From: Phyllobacterium myrsinacearum
GTDB lineage: Bacteria; Pseudomonadota; Alphaproteobacteria; Rhizobiales; Rhizobiaceae
DNA length: 64,000 nt
Direction of reading: 5' to 3'
Assembly (NCBI RefSeq): GCF_002980555.1
Contig: NZ_PVBT01000008.1
Span: 186,001-250,000, forward strand
The notes under the pieces are model-generated. The model saw only the letters and a program-made list of their open reading frames with translations. It was not told the origin of the DNA and made no database searches. Positions 8,669 to 16,528 of this stretch are shown here, one piece after another. Positions within the stretch are counted from its first letter, which is position 1. Each line of letters opens with the position of its first letter. A program made the position numbers and the translations under genes.

Positions 8669-9604
8669 TTACTTCACGTCGTCCGATGTCACGAGCTTGA
8701 TATCGGTCTTGACCCAGCCTTCGAGCGGCTTGCCGCCAGCCACCACACCAAGCGCCTTGTCGATGGCGTTGGCGGCCATCAGCTGGCCGAACTGGTCGAC
8801 CGTGGCAAGCAGCTTCTTTTCCTTCAGCAGCGGCTGGACCGCCGGGATGTTGTCAAAGCCGACAACTTCGATCTTGCCTGTTTTACCAGCCGCTTCGATG
8901 GCCTTGACGACGCCGAGAACCATGGAGTCATTGGCCGCCATCACGCCCTGGATATCCGGATGGGCGGTCAGCATATTGGAGAATACGGTGTTGGCTTCTT
9001 CGGTTTCCCAATGGGCGGTGCGCGAGTCGAGCAGATCGAGCTTGCCCGCAGTGACGGAGTCCATGAAGCCGAGCTTGCGCTGGGCCGCATTGTCGGCACC
9101 CGGATTGCCTTCGATGATGACGACCTTGGCGCCCGCACCCAGTTTCTTGGCCAGCGCATCACCGGCCATCTTGGCGCCTTCGCGGTTATCGGGGCCGACA
9201 AAGGCGAGCTTCAGGCCTGCCTCCTGCTTGGCCTTGTCATCCAGCGCCACGTCGAAATTGACGACGGTGATACCGGCATCCACGGCACGCTTGATCGGCG
9301 GCACGAGCGCACGGGAATCGGAGGGGGCAACAACGATGGCATCGACCTTCTGGGTGATGAAGCTCTCGATGGCATTGATCTGCGTCTCGACATCGGTCTC
9401 GGACTGCATGCCGACGGCCTTCAGCGTGTAGTCGCCGCGCTTGGCCTCGTGGGCCTTTGCACCCTCAAGCATGTTCTTGAAGAATTCGTTGGCGAGGGAC
9501 TTCATCACGAGCCCGACGACAGGTTTATCGGCGGCATAGCTGGCAGCCGGCATGGCGAGCGTGCCGGCCAGGACGCTGGCGGCGATAAGACGTGCGAATT
9601 TCAT
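8669..9604 (-). CDS. Periplasmic sugar-binding protein, RbsB-like
   Basis: A 311-residue periplasmic binding protein (Peripla_BP_4 type) with a clear signal peptide (MKFARLIAASVLAGTLAMPAASYA). Hallmarks are VGLVMKSLANEFF after the signal, DAIVVAPSDSRALVPPIKRA, the hinge segment VVNFDVALDD, and VMAANDSMVLGVVKAIEAAG. The frame is open to 9754, but ATG 9604 is preceded by GGGAGG and starts the signal peptide. It is the first gene of the minus-strand operon, downstream of a promoter flanked by paired operators. The ligand is probably a ribose-like monosaccharide; nothing visible fixes it further. Confidence 0.92.
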   Translation of the reverse strand: MKFARLIAASVLAGTLAMPAASYAADKPVVGLVMKSLANEFFKNMLEGAKAHEAKRGDYTLKAVGMQSETDVETQINAIESFITQKVDAIVVAPSDSRALVPPIKRAVDAGITVVNFDVALDDKAKQEAGLKLAFVGPDNREGAKMAGDALAKKLGAGAKVVIIEGNPGADNAAQRKLGFMDSVTAGKLDLLDSRTAHWETEEANTVFSNMLTAHPDIQGVMAANDSMVLGVVKAIEAAGKTGKIEVVGFDNIPAVQPLLKEKKLLATVDQFGQLMAANAIDKALGVVAGGKPLEGWVKTDIKLVTSDDVK

Positions 9605-9664
9605 TGTATTCCTCCCAGAATGACAAAAGACGTTCAACGGTTTGCCACGTCCTCCAACATGGCG

Positions 9665-9678
9665 ATGAAACGTTTCAT
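9665..9678. promoter_or_regulatory. LacI-type operator, proximal copy
   Basis: The perfect 14-bp palindrome ATGAAACGTTTCAT with a central CG, as is usual for LacI-family operators. It lies about 61 bases upstream of the binding-protein start codon, downstream of the inferred promoter. It is identical to the copy at 9741-9754. The operon encodes its own LacI-type regulator. Confidence 0.75.
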
Positions 9679-9707
9679 TGCGCGGGCGCAATAGCCTCGT
9701 CCCAGCG

Positions 9708-9739
9708 CAATAGGAGCCCGAAGATGAGCGGGATGTCAA
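9708..9739 (-). promoter_or_regulatory. Candidate sigma-70 promoter of the minus-strand sugar operon
   Basis: On the minus strand a perfect TTGACA (9734-9739) directly abuts the distal operator and is followed after 17-20 bases by a weak CCTATT-like -10 element. The position between two operator copies fits repression by looping. The -10 assignment is uncertain. Confidence 0.4.
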
Positions 9740-9740
9740 T

Positions 9741-9754
9741 ATGAAACGTTTCAT
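9741..9754. promoter_or_regulatory. LacI-type operator, distal copy
   Basis: The second perfect ATGAAACGTTTCAT palindrome, centred 76 bp (about seven helical turns) from the proximal copy and touching the TTGACA -35 element. Two identical sites in helical phase are what a tetrameric or looping LacI-family repressor would use. Confidence 0.75.
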
Positions 9755-9801
9755 TCGAGAGATAGGCAGACGCGGGCGAACGGAACGCTGACTAACGAAG
9801 C

Positions 9802-10599
9802 TTACAGATAATCCGCGACGCGGTTGGCAGCCCAGTGGTAAAAACTGCCGGGAACAAGCGGCTGGTTGGTCGGGTCTTTCTTGTGGACGTGGAAGCCGAT
9901 GAAATCCGGATGGTCGAGCGGTTCGAGGCCATAGGCCGGGTCAAAGATGCGCAGGGCATCGCGGGCCGTCCAGTAATAGAAGTTTTCCTTCGGCGCGGCA
10001 TCCTTGAAGAAACCGTAACGCTTGGCCATGCGCGAAATGCCGTCATTGGCGAAGGCGGTGATGCCGATGGTGGCGGGCGTTACCTTTTGTCCGGTCATCC
10101 GGAACCATGCCGGGCGCATGACGCGGCGGCGGAAGCCCAGCCATGGCGGAACCACGACCGTTCCTTCCATATAGGTATCGAACTCGCCGATGACGGGGTT
10201 GTCCGGCGGCAGATACATCGCCGATACACCGAGGCGGAAGTGGTTCTCCCGGGCGAGGTAAGGCTTGTCGGTCGCCGGATGAAACTGTTTCATCAGGTAC
10301 ATGTCGGTATCAAGCCAAAGGCCCTGCTGTTTCTTCATCAGCGTGACGCGAAACAGGTCGCTGAACTGCGATACGACGTGACCGGGGTTCTCGATATCGG
10401 GAAAATCCGGGTCGATGCGCCGAAGATATTTTTTGTCCAGTATCGGCGCCGCATCGCAAATCTCGATGCCCTTGGGAAGGTTTGCAATCTCGTCGAACGC
10501 GTAGAGCTTCACCCGCTGTCCGGTCATCACCATCGATGCCAGACAGACCCGGTCCACCTCCCGAAGGCGCGGGCCATACCAGAAGGTGCAAATATCCAT
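9802..10599 (-). CDS. Glycosyltransferase of the sugar-binding DXD type
   Basis: A 265-residue cytoplasmic protein resembling the DXD-containing glycosyltransferase family (Gly_transf_sug / Och1-like), which transfers a sugar from a nucleotide donor. The key motif is LWLDTDMYLM near residue 96, preceded by SDLFRVTLMKKQQG, the usual lead-in helix. The N-terminal strand is MDICTFWYGPRLREVDRVCLASM. It stands alone between the sugar-transport operon and cysD, with a plausible promoter at 10638-10666, so the acceptor cannot be inferred. It might modify surface polysaccharide or lipopolysaccharide. A 17-bp palindrome resembling the upstream operators lies inside it at 10278-10294. Confidence 0.72.
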   Translation of the reverse strand: MDICTFWYGPRLREVDRVCLASMVMTGQRVKLYAFDEIANLPKGIEICDAAPILDKKYLRRIDPDFPDIENPGHVVSQFSDLFRVTLMKKQQGLWLDTDMYLMKQFHPATDKPYLARENHFRLGVSAMYLPPDNPVIGEFDTYMEGTVVVPPWLGFRRRVMRPAWFRMTGQKVTPATIGITAFANDGISRMAKRYGFFKDAAPKENFYYWTARDALRIFDPAYGLEPLDHPDFIGFHVHKKDPTNQPLVPGSFYHWAANRVADYL

Positions 10600-10979
10600 G
10601 AACTATTCCAGCGGAAAAAAGTGTTAAAGTGCCAGTCCATCTATGAGAGTTGCTGATCCTGGTCAATCGCATTGTTAGACTAAAGTCGTAGATGGTTGGC
10701 CGCATTTCAACGGCATAAATGGTGAGGGAAGGCAGGGCCGGGGGCCGGCAAACCGGCTGGATCAATTTTCCACGGTTTGGCTTTTTTGAAAAAGCCGGGC
10801 TCCTGCTTTCAGCTTCACTGGAATGAAGTTCTGCCATTTATCGTAGCGGCAGCAATAAATTGGCGCGAATTTCCCCCGGCTTGTGAAACCATCCTTTTCT
10901 TCCGGCGAAGCGTTCCACTATGGTTGCCGCCAGTATCGGCACATCGTAAGACGCCGAAAAACAGTGGACAGTGATTTTC
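10600..10979. other. Intergenic region between divergent glycosyltransferase and cysD
   Basis: No convincing gene is seen in these 380 bases. They hold a candidate minus-strand promoter near 10638-10666, a GCCGG/CCGGC hairpin at 10744-10757, a palindromic GGCTTTTT-TG-AAAAAGCC at 10779-10796, and the unmarked promoter of cysD. No riboswitch consensus is recognised upstream of cysD. Confidence 0.6.
10638..10666 (-). promoter_or_regulatory. Candidate promoter of the glycosyltransferase gene
   Basis: On the minus strand TTGACC (10661-10666) and TAGATG (10638-10643) are separated by exactly 17 bases, about 40 bases before the glycosyltransferase ATG. It is a reasonable sigma-70 match by eye only. 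Confidence 0.35.
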
Positions 10980-11885
10980 ATGACCAAGAGCCTGACGCAT
11001 CTTCAGCGTCTTGAAGCCGAAGCGATCCATATTTTCCGCGAGGTTGCCGCAACATTCGCCAAGCCGGTGATGCTGTATTCCATCGGCAAGGATTCCTCCG
11101 TGATGCTGCATCTGGCGATGAAGGCCTTCTATCCGGCCAAGCCGCCATTTCCCTTCCTGCACGTGGATACCACGTGGAAATTCAAGGAGATGATCGCGTT
11201 TCGTGATTCAGAAGCCAAACGTCTCGGCTTCGACCTGCTGCTGCACAGCAACCAGGAAGGCATCGACCAGGGCATCAGCCCCTTCGTGCATGGATCGAAC
11301 ACCCATACCCACATCATGAAGACCGTCGCGCTGCGGCAGGCGCTCGACAAATACGGTTTCGATGCAGCCTTCGGCGGCGCGCGGCGCGACGAGGAGAAGT
11401 CACGGGCAAAAGAGCGCATTTTCTCCTTCCGCAACGCGCAGCATTCCTGGGACCCGAAGAACCAGCGCCCGGAAATGTGGAAGATCTACAACACGCGGGT
11501 CGCCAAGGGCGAATCCATCCGTGTCTTCCCGATCTCCAATTGGACAGAGCTGGATGTCTGGCAATACATCCTGCAGGAGAACATTCCGATCGTTCCGCTG
11601 TATTATGCCGCACGGCGGCCGGTGGTAGAGCGCGACGGCATGCTGATCATGCGCGATGACGAGCGCATGCAGCTGCTGCCCGGCGAAGAGCTGCAGGAGA
11701 AGCTTGTTCGCTTTCGCACGCTGGGATGCTATCCCTTGACCGGTGCGATTGAATCCGATGCGGTGACCTTGCCGGAAATCGTCAGCGAAATGCTGATCGC
11801 CCGCACCTCCGAACGGCAGGGCCGCATGATCGACAAGGATGAAGCCGGTTCGATGGAGAAGAAGAAGCGCGAGGGCTATTTCTGA
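10980..11885 (+). CDS. cysD: Sulfate adenylyltransferase subunit 2
   Basis: CysD is the catalytic subunit of ATP sulfurylase, which makes adenosine 5'-phosphosulfate from sulfate and ATP with GTP hydrolysis by CysN. The protein is 301 residues, the usual length. The PP-loop [18 protein letters not shown] is near residue 33, and the family motif [20 protein letters not shown] is near 128-147. The GTG at 10971 is an alternative start; ATG 10980 matches family N-termini ([18 protein letters not shown]). The stop overlaps the cysNC ATG by one base (TGATG), as expected for an obligate complex. Confidence 0.96.
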   Translation: MTKSLTHLQRLEAEAIHIFREVAATFAKPVMLYSIGKDSSVMLHLAMKAFYPAKPPFPFLHVDTTWKFKEMIAFRDSEAKRLGFDLLLHSNQEGIDQGISPFVHGSNTHTHIMKTVALRQALDKYGFDAAFGGARRDEEKSRAKERIFSFRNAQHSWDPKNQRPEMWKIYNTRVAKGESIRVFPISNWTELDVWQYILQENIPIVPLYYAARRPVVERDGMLIMRDDERMQLLPGEELQEKLVRFRTLGCYPLTGAIESDAVTLPEIVSEMLIARTSERQGRMIDKDEAGSMEKKKREGYF

Positions 11886-13822
11886 TGAACACCATTGCCC
11901 CGATCGAGGCTTCCGCTGCCGAGGAAATCCGCGCCTACATGGCCGAACAGGAAAAGAAATCGCTGCTGCGCTTTCTCACCTGTGGTTCGGTCGATGATGG
12001 CAAGTCGACGCTGATCGGCCGTCTGCTCTACGACACCAAGCTGATCTTCGAGGACCAGCTGGCCGCCCTGCAGAACGACAGCCGCAAACATGGCACCAAT
12101 GGCGAGGACATCGATTTCGCGCTGCTGGTCGATGGTCTGGAAGCCGAGCGCGAGCAGGGCATCACCATTGATGTCGCCTACCGCTTCTTCTCGACGCCCA
12201 AGCGCAAGTTCATTGTCGCCGATACGCCCGGCCACGAGCAATATACCCGCAACATGGCAACCGGTGCTTCGACCGCCGATCTTGCCATCGTGCTTGTCGA
12301 TGCGCGGCAGGGTATTTTGCGGCAGACACGCCGCCACAGTTTCATCGCTTCGCTGCTGGGCATCCGCAACATCGTCCTGGCCATCAACAAGATCGATCTC
12401 GTCGATTACTCCCAGGCCATTTTTGACCGGATCGTCGCCGACTACCAGGATTTCGCCGGCAAGCTCGGCTTCCAGTCGATCCAGCCCATTCCGCTCTCCG
12501 CCCGCTTTGGCGACAATGTCATTTCCGCCTCCGCCAATATGCCCTGGTACAAGGGCCCGGCGCTGCTCGAACATCTCGAAGACGTGCCGCTCGCCAATGC
12601 GGACGAGGAGCGTCCCTTCCGTTTCCCGGTGCAATACGTCAACCGGCCCAATCTCGACTTCCGCGGCTTCTCCGGCACCATCGCCTCCGGTGTCGTCTCG
12701 CCGGGGGACGAGGTGGTGGTTGCCAAGTCCGGCAAGTCTTCGCGCGTCAAGCGCGTCGTCACGCTGGACGGCGACCTTGACCGGGCTGTTGAAGGACAGG
12801 CGGTGACGCTGGTGCTCGAGGATGAGGTCGAGGTGTCGCGCGGCAACATGCTGGTTGCGCCCGGCGCCCGCCCCGAGGTGGCGGACCAGTTTGCCGCGCA
12901 TCTCGTCTGGTTTGCCGAACATGCGCTGATCCCCGGCCGCTCCTATATCCTGCGCACGGAGACCGATCAGGCGACAGCCACGATCACCGATCTGAAATAC
13001 CGAATCGATATCAACAGTTTCGCCCAGGAAGCGGCCAAATCGCTTGACCTCAATGAAGTGGGCGTCGTCAATATTTCAACACAGGAGCCGATTGCCTTCG
13101 ACCCCTACAAGTCGAACCGCTCGACTGGCTCGTTCATCCTGATCGACCGCCTGACCAATGCGACGGTCGGTGCCGGCATGATCGATTTTGGCCTGCGCCG
13201 CGCATCGAACGTGCATTGGCAGGCGCTGGATGTCAGCAAGGCGTCACGTGCCGGCCAGAAGAACCAGAAGCCGGCGGTCATTTGGTTCACCGGCCTGTCC
13301 GGTTCGGGCAAATCGACGGTTGCCAACCTGGTGGAGAAGCGGCTCTCCTCGCTTGGCAAGCACACCTATATTCTCGATGGCGACAATGTGCGGCACGGGC
13401 TCAACCGCGATCTTGGCTTCACCGAAGAGGACCGGGTGGAAAACATCCGCCGCGTCGGCGAGGTGGCCAAGCTGATGGCGGATGCCGGGCTGATCGTGCT
13501 GGTCTCATTCATTTCGCCGTTCCGTTCGGAGCGGCGCATGGTGCGCGAGTTGCTGGACGACGGCGAATTCCTCGAAGTGTTTGTCGATACGCCGTTTGAG
13601 GAATGCGCGCGCCGGGATCCCAAGGGGCTCTATGCCAAGGCGCTGCGCGGCGAGATCAAAAACTTCACCGGCGTCGACTCGCCCTATGAAGCGCCGGAGA
13701 ATCCGGAACTGCACCTGCACACGGTCGGCCGCACGACGGAGGCACTTGCCTCGAAGGTGGAGAAGCTGCTGGTCGAGCACGGTATCATCTTCAATTATGA
13801 TCAAAGCTCGTGGTCGATTTAG
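11885..13822 (+). CDS. cysNC: Bifunctional sulfate adenylyltransferase subunit 1 / adenylylsulfate kinase
   Basis: A 645-residue CysN-CysC fusion, the architecture common in rhizobia (NodQ-like). The N-terminal EF-Tu-like GTPase has GSVDDGKST (34-42), DTPGHEQY (about 113-120) and NKID (about 164-167). It drives CysD. The C-terminal APS kinase has a second P-loop, GLSGSGKST (about 469-477), followed by [15 protein letters not shown], the APS-binding segment, and [16 protein letters not shown]. The product is PAPS, the donor for sulfation and the substrate for reductive assimilation. Residues of both activities look intact. The mobile repeat follows 18 bases after the stop. Confidence 0.97.
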   Translation: MNTIAPIEASAAEEIRAYMAEQEKKSLLRFLTCGSVDDGKSTLIGRLLYDTKLIFEDQLAALQNDSRKHGTNGEDIDFALLVDGLEAEREQGITIDVAYRFFSTPKRKFIVADTPGHEQYTRNMATGASTADLAIVLVDARQGILRQTRRHSFIASLLGIRNIVLAINKIDLVDYSQAIFDRIVADYQDFAGKLGFQSIQPIPLSARFGDNVISASANMPWYKGPALLEHLEDVPLANADEERPFRFPVQYVNRPNLDFRGFSGTIASGVVSPGDEVVVAKSGKSSRVKRVVTLDGDLDRAVEGQAVTLVLEDEVEVSRGNMLVAPGARPEVADQFAAHLVWFAEHALIPGRSYILRTETDQATATITDLKYRIDINSFAQEAAKSLDLNEVGVVNISTQEPIAFDPYKSNRSTGSFILIDRLTNATVGAGMIDFGLRRASNVHWQALDVSKASRAGQKNQKPAVIWFTGLSGSGKSTVANLVEKRLSSLGKHTYILDGDNVRHGLNRDLGFTEEDRVENIRRVGEVAKLMADAGLIVLVSFISPFRSERRMVRELLDDGEFLEVFVDTPFEECARRDPKGLYAKALRGEIKNFTGVDSPYEAPENPELHLHTVGRTTEALASKVEKLLVEHGIIFNYDQSSWSI

Positions 13823-13840
13823 GCAATGCCTGATTTATTC

Positions 13841-13999
13841 ACCCCCCTCTGTCCTGCCGGACATCTCCCCCACAAGGGGGGAGATCGGGCTTCATTTCTG
13901 TTTCGATCAATTCTGAGACAGTGCAGTGTCAGCAAAAGCGTCGATGCCGATGTGATCTCCCCCCTTGTGGGGGAGATGGGCGGCAGCCCAGAGGGGGGT
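13841..13999. repeat. Palindromic mobile repeat, copy 1 (159 bp)
   Basis: A MITE/REP-like element whose ends are inverted repeats ACCCCCCTCTG and CAGAGGGGGGT. Each half forms its own hairpin: ATCTCCCCC-ACAA-GGGGGGAGAT on the left, and the mirror with TTGT on the right. The middle of about 60 bp is less conserved. It has the same organisation and near-identical arms as the copy at 41737-41894. No coding capacity is apparent. It fills the gap between cysNC and cysQ and ends two bases before the cysQ ATG. Confidence 0.88.
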
Positions 14000-14001
14000 G
14001 T

Positions 14002-14814
14002 ATGACGTTAATCCTCAAGCCCCTCGATCATGCCGCCCTGCTTGCCGTCCTGGAAACAGTGGCCATTGCCGCCGGGCAGGAAATCCTGCGCATTTACGCG
14101 GAGGGCTGTGATTTCGCGCTGAAGGATGACCAGTCACCCGTCACCGAAGCCGATCATGCGGCGGAAGCCATCATCCTGGCGGCTCTGCGCAAGGCGACGC
14201 CCGACATACCCGTCGTGGCGGAAGAGGAAATCTCCGGCGGCCATGTACCCGGCGATCTCGGTGCGCGCTTCTATCTGGTGGACCCGCTCGACGGAACGCG
14301 GGAATTTGTCAGCCGCAACGGAGATTTCACCGTCAACATCGCGCTGATCGAAAACGCAGCGCCCGTTCTCGGCGTTGTCTATGCCCCGGTCCGCGGCGTG
14401 CTGTTCACCGGCGGCACTGCCGGTGCGCAGGAGATCACGGTCGGCGAGGGCGGTGCGGTTACCGCGCGCAAGGCCATAGGCTGCCGCGCCAGTCCGCACG
14501 ATCTCATTGCGGTTGCCAGCCGCTCGCACCGCACGCCGCAAACCGATGCCTATCTGGAAAAATTCCGTATTGCCGACTGTGTGTCCGTCGGATCATCGCT
14601 GAAATTCGGCCTGCTGGCGCGCGGCGAGGCGGATATTTACCCGCGTTTCGGCCGGACCATGGAATGGGATACGGCGGCGGGCGATGCGGTCCTGCGGGCT
14701 GCGGGCGGGATCACGCTCACGCTCGACGGCAACCCGTTGACCTATGGCCGCCGCAACCAGGCCGACGATGCCGATTTCGCCAATCCGGATTTCGTGGCTT
14801 GGGGGAAGCTATAA
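14002..14814 (+). CDS. cysQ: 3'(2'),5'-bisphosphate nucleotidase
   Basis: CysQ removes PAP, the by-product of PAPS use, and so protects the sulfation and reduction pathway. The 270-residue protein has the inositol-monophosphatase-like metal site: EEE near residue 74, DPLDGTREFVSRNGDFTVNIAL near 95, and WDTAAGDAVLRAAGG near 220. The frame is open upstream through the repeat, but ATG 14002 gives the family length. The repeat's terminal GAGGGGGG, ending four bases before this ATG, is the only Shine-Dalgarno-like sequence. Its place after cysD-cysNC suits a sulfate-activation unit. The last codons overlap the convergent vapC by 6 bases. Confidence 0.93.
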   Translation: MTLILKPLDHAALLAVLETVAIAAGQEILRIYAEGCDFALKDDQSPVTEADHAAEAIILAALRKATPDIPVVAEEEISGGHVPGDLGARFYLVDPLDGTREFVSRNGDFTVNIALIENAAPVLGVVYAPVRGVLFTGGTAGAQEITVGEGGAVTARKAIGCRASPHDLIAVASRSHRTPQTDAYLEKFRIADCVSVGSSLKFGLLARGEADIYPRFGRTMEWDTAAGDAVLRAAGGITLTLDGNPLTYGRRNQADDADFANPDFVAWGKL

Positions 14815-15207
14815 CCAGTTTTCAATTTGAAGCCCGGGCACGCGGCTGAATTCTTTTACATTGTCTGTCACCAGCACGGTACCGGTCGCGCAGGCATGGG
14901 CTGCGATCAAAAGATCATTCGGTCCGATTGGTTTTCCTGTCGCCTCAAGTTCTGTGCGAATACGGGCGTAGTGTGCGTCTGCGGGGCTTTCGAATGGCAG
15001 GATATCGATGATCGCAAGCAATTCTTCAATGATCGCGCGCAGCCGTGCCGAGCCCTTTTTGTCCGCACCATAGCGAAGCTCGGCGGCAACGAGAATGCTT
15101 GTGCACACTGTCTTGCTGTGCTGTCTGACCTTGTCCGTCAGACGGTCATTCTGATTGCGCAGCAAATTTGAAATCGTATTGGTGTCGAGCATATGGCTGT
15201 GTGTCAT
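14809..15207 (-). CDS. vapC: VapC-type PIN-domain toxin
   Basis: A 132-residue PIN-domain ribonuclease, the toxin of a type II toxin-antitoxin pair. Family members cleave tRNA or rRNA in a metal-dependent way. The acidic active-site residues are visible: D8 in MLDTN, E43 in AAELRYG, D98 in NDLLIAA and D115 in VTDN. Its ATG overlaps the antitoxin stop (ATGA), the usual VapBC coupling. It converges on cysQ with a 6-base overlap of the two 3' ends, so antisense interference is possible. No sign of truncation. Confidence 0.9.
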   Translation of the reverse strand: MTHSHMLDTNTISNLLRNQNDRLTDKVRQHSKTVCTSILVAAELRYGADKKGSARLRAIIEELLAIIDILPFESPADAHYARIRTELEATGKPIGPNDLLIAAHACATGTVLVTDNVKEFSRVPGLQIENWL

Positions 15208-15440
15208 AAATCAATCTCGCGAAGGGGAAGAAGACCTTCATCGACATCGGGAAACTCTTCATCAATCGGTTCGAGATGTGCGAGAAACTCACTCAAGGAC
15301 CGCCGCGTGACCGGTTCGATGATCAACCGGTTTCCTTCGCGGTGCATGATTGCGGTGTCACCCGGCATTTCGAATTCAACCGGGATCCGCACAGCCTGAT
15401 TTCGGCCATTGCGAAATAATTTTACCTGACGTTCTTGCAT
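15204..15440 (-). CDS. vapB: VapB-type antitoxin (SpoVT/AbrB fold)
   Basis: A 78-residue antitoxin. The N-terminal half (VKLFRNGRNQAVRIPVEFEMPGDTAIMHREGNRLIIEP) is a VagC/VapB-like AbrB-fold DNA-binding domain. The acidic C-terminal tail should occupy the VapC active site. ATG 15440 is chosen over more distal frame-open codons because it begins directly at the conserved fold. The complex should repress its own promoter; overlapping inverted repeats at 15462-15482 are a likely site. Confidence 0.88.
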   Translation of the reverse strand: MQERQVKLFRNGRNQAVRIPVEFEMPGDTAIMHREGNRLIIEPVTRRSLSEFLAHLEPIDEEFPDVDEGLLPLREIDL

Positions 15441-15461
15441 GGCAGGACCTCGCTCTATCTT

Positions 15462-15482
15462 GGCATATGCCTTAGCATAGGC
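15462..15482. promoter_or_regulatory. Candidate VapBC auto-operator
   Basis: The perfect palindrome GGCATATGCC (15462-15471) overlaps a second inverted repeat, GCCT-TAGCAT-AGGC (15469-15482), 22 bases upstream of vapB. VapB-family antitoxins bind such palindromes at their own promoters. This assignment is positional. Confidence 0.45.
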
Positions 15483-15508
15483 CAATCCCTTCCACTGTAC
15501 AAGGATCG

Positions 15509-16528
15509 CTACCCCGCTCGCTTCCGCAACAGAATCGTCACCACAAAAAACGCGCCGATGGAACTGGTAACGATCCCGATGGGCAGTTCCTGCGGCGCCA
15601 GCAGCAGACGGGCCGCAAGATCGCTGAGCAGGATCAGCAGGGCGCCGAGCAGCGCGCAGGTGACGATCAGTCCCGCGTGCAACTGCCCGGAAAAACGCCG
15701 GGCAATGTGCGGGATCATCAGGCCGACAAAGCCGATGACACCCGCCACCGAGACAAAGATCGCGGTGGAGAAAGCGCAGACGATGAACACCGTGTTGCGC
15801 AGGCGCGTCACCCTTATGCCAAGGCTTTCCGCCGTGTTTTCGCCCGCCAGCAAGGCATCGAGATTGCGGTCGTTGTACAGGGCGTAGATGAGGACGGCGG
15901 CAAGCCCGGCGAGGGCGAGCGGCAGGTTTTCCCAGCGGGCAAGGCCGAGGCCGCCAAGCGTCCAGAACATCACCGAATGCGCGGCGCGCTGGTCGCCGGC
16001 AAACACCATGTAATTGGTGAGCGCAGCGAAAAGGAAAGAGACGGCAAGGCCCGCCAGGATCAGCCGTTCCGGCCCCTGTCCCTGCACGCGCCGCACCAGC
16101 ATGAGCACGACGATGGCCGCCAGCATGCCGCCGCTGAACGCGGCAATCGGCAGGGTCCAGATGCCGAAGCGGTCGCCGATGACCGTAATCACCGAGACCG
16201 CTCCGGCCGCCGCGCCATTGGAAAGGCCGAACAGGAACGGATCGGCGAGATCGTTGCGGGTAACGGTCTGCAGCAGCGCGCCAATGATGCCGAGCCCAGC
16301 GCCAACGCAGATGGCAAGGATCACCCGCGGCAGGCGCAGGTCGACGATGATCTTGCCGACCGGACCGTTGACGGCGGTATCGGAGAGACCGGCGGCATGG
16401 GCGACGGCGCGCAGGACGTCACTGAGCGGAATGACCGTTGCCCCATAGGCAATGGACACGAGGGCGAGGGCCAGAATGGCCATCACCCCAGTCATCAGTG
16501 TCAGATGCTGACGGAAAGGCAGATGCAC
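15509..16528 (-). CDS. FecCD/BtuC-type ABC transporter permease (B12-regulated)
   Basis: A 339-residue permease of the iron-siderophore/cobalamin family with about ten hydrophobic segments. Family motifs include LRLPRVILAICVGAGLGIIGALLQTVTRNDLADPFLFGLSNGAA near residues 63-106 and GFVGLMIPHIAR near 266. It starts with GTG directly after the binding-protein stop (TGAGTG). It is the last gene of the operon led by the cobalamin riboswitch, so cobalamin or another corrinoid is the favoured substrate. A siderophore or cobalt-type ligand is not excluded by the sequence. Confidence 0.9.
   Translation of the reverse strand: MHLPFRQHLTLMTGVMAILALALVSIAYGATVIPLSDVLRAVAHAAGLSDTAVNGPVGKIIVDLRLPRVILAICVGAGLGIIGALLQTVTRNDLADPFLFGLSNGAAAGAVSVITVIGDRFGIWTLPIAAFSGGMLAAIVVLMLVRRVQGQGPERLILAGLAVSFLFAALTNYMVFAGDQRAAHSVMFWTLGGLGLARWENLPLALAGLAAVLIYALYNDRNLDALLAGENTAESLGIRVTRLRNTVFIVCAFSTAIFVSVAGVIGFVGLMIPHIARRFSGQLHAGLIVTCALLGALLILLSDLAARLLLAPQELPIGIVTSSIGAFFVVTILLRKRAG

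Noticed and set aside
6573-9431. A 952-codon open frame on the plus strand
   Set aside because: It lies opposite the permease, ATPase and binding-protein genes and has no family match. The minus-strand genes carry Walker motifs and signal peptides.
10779-10796. GGCTTTTT-TG-AAAAAGCC as an intrinsic terminator of the glycosyltransferase gene
   Set aside because: It lies upstream of the minus-strand gene and more than 170 bases before cysD, not after any gene.
13581-13916. Short frames running across the mobile repeat
   Set aside because: They are interrupted or extended only by the C- and G-runs of the repeat and have no plausible product.
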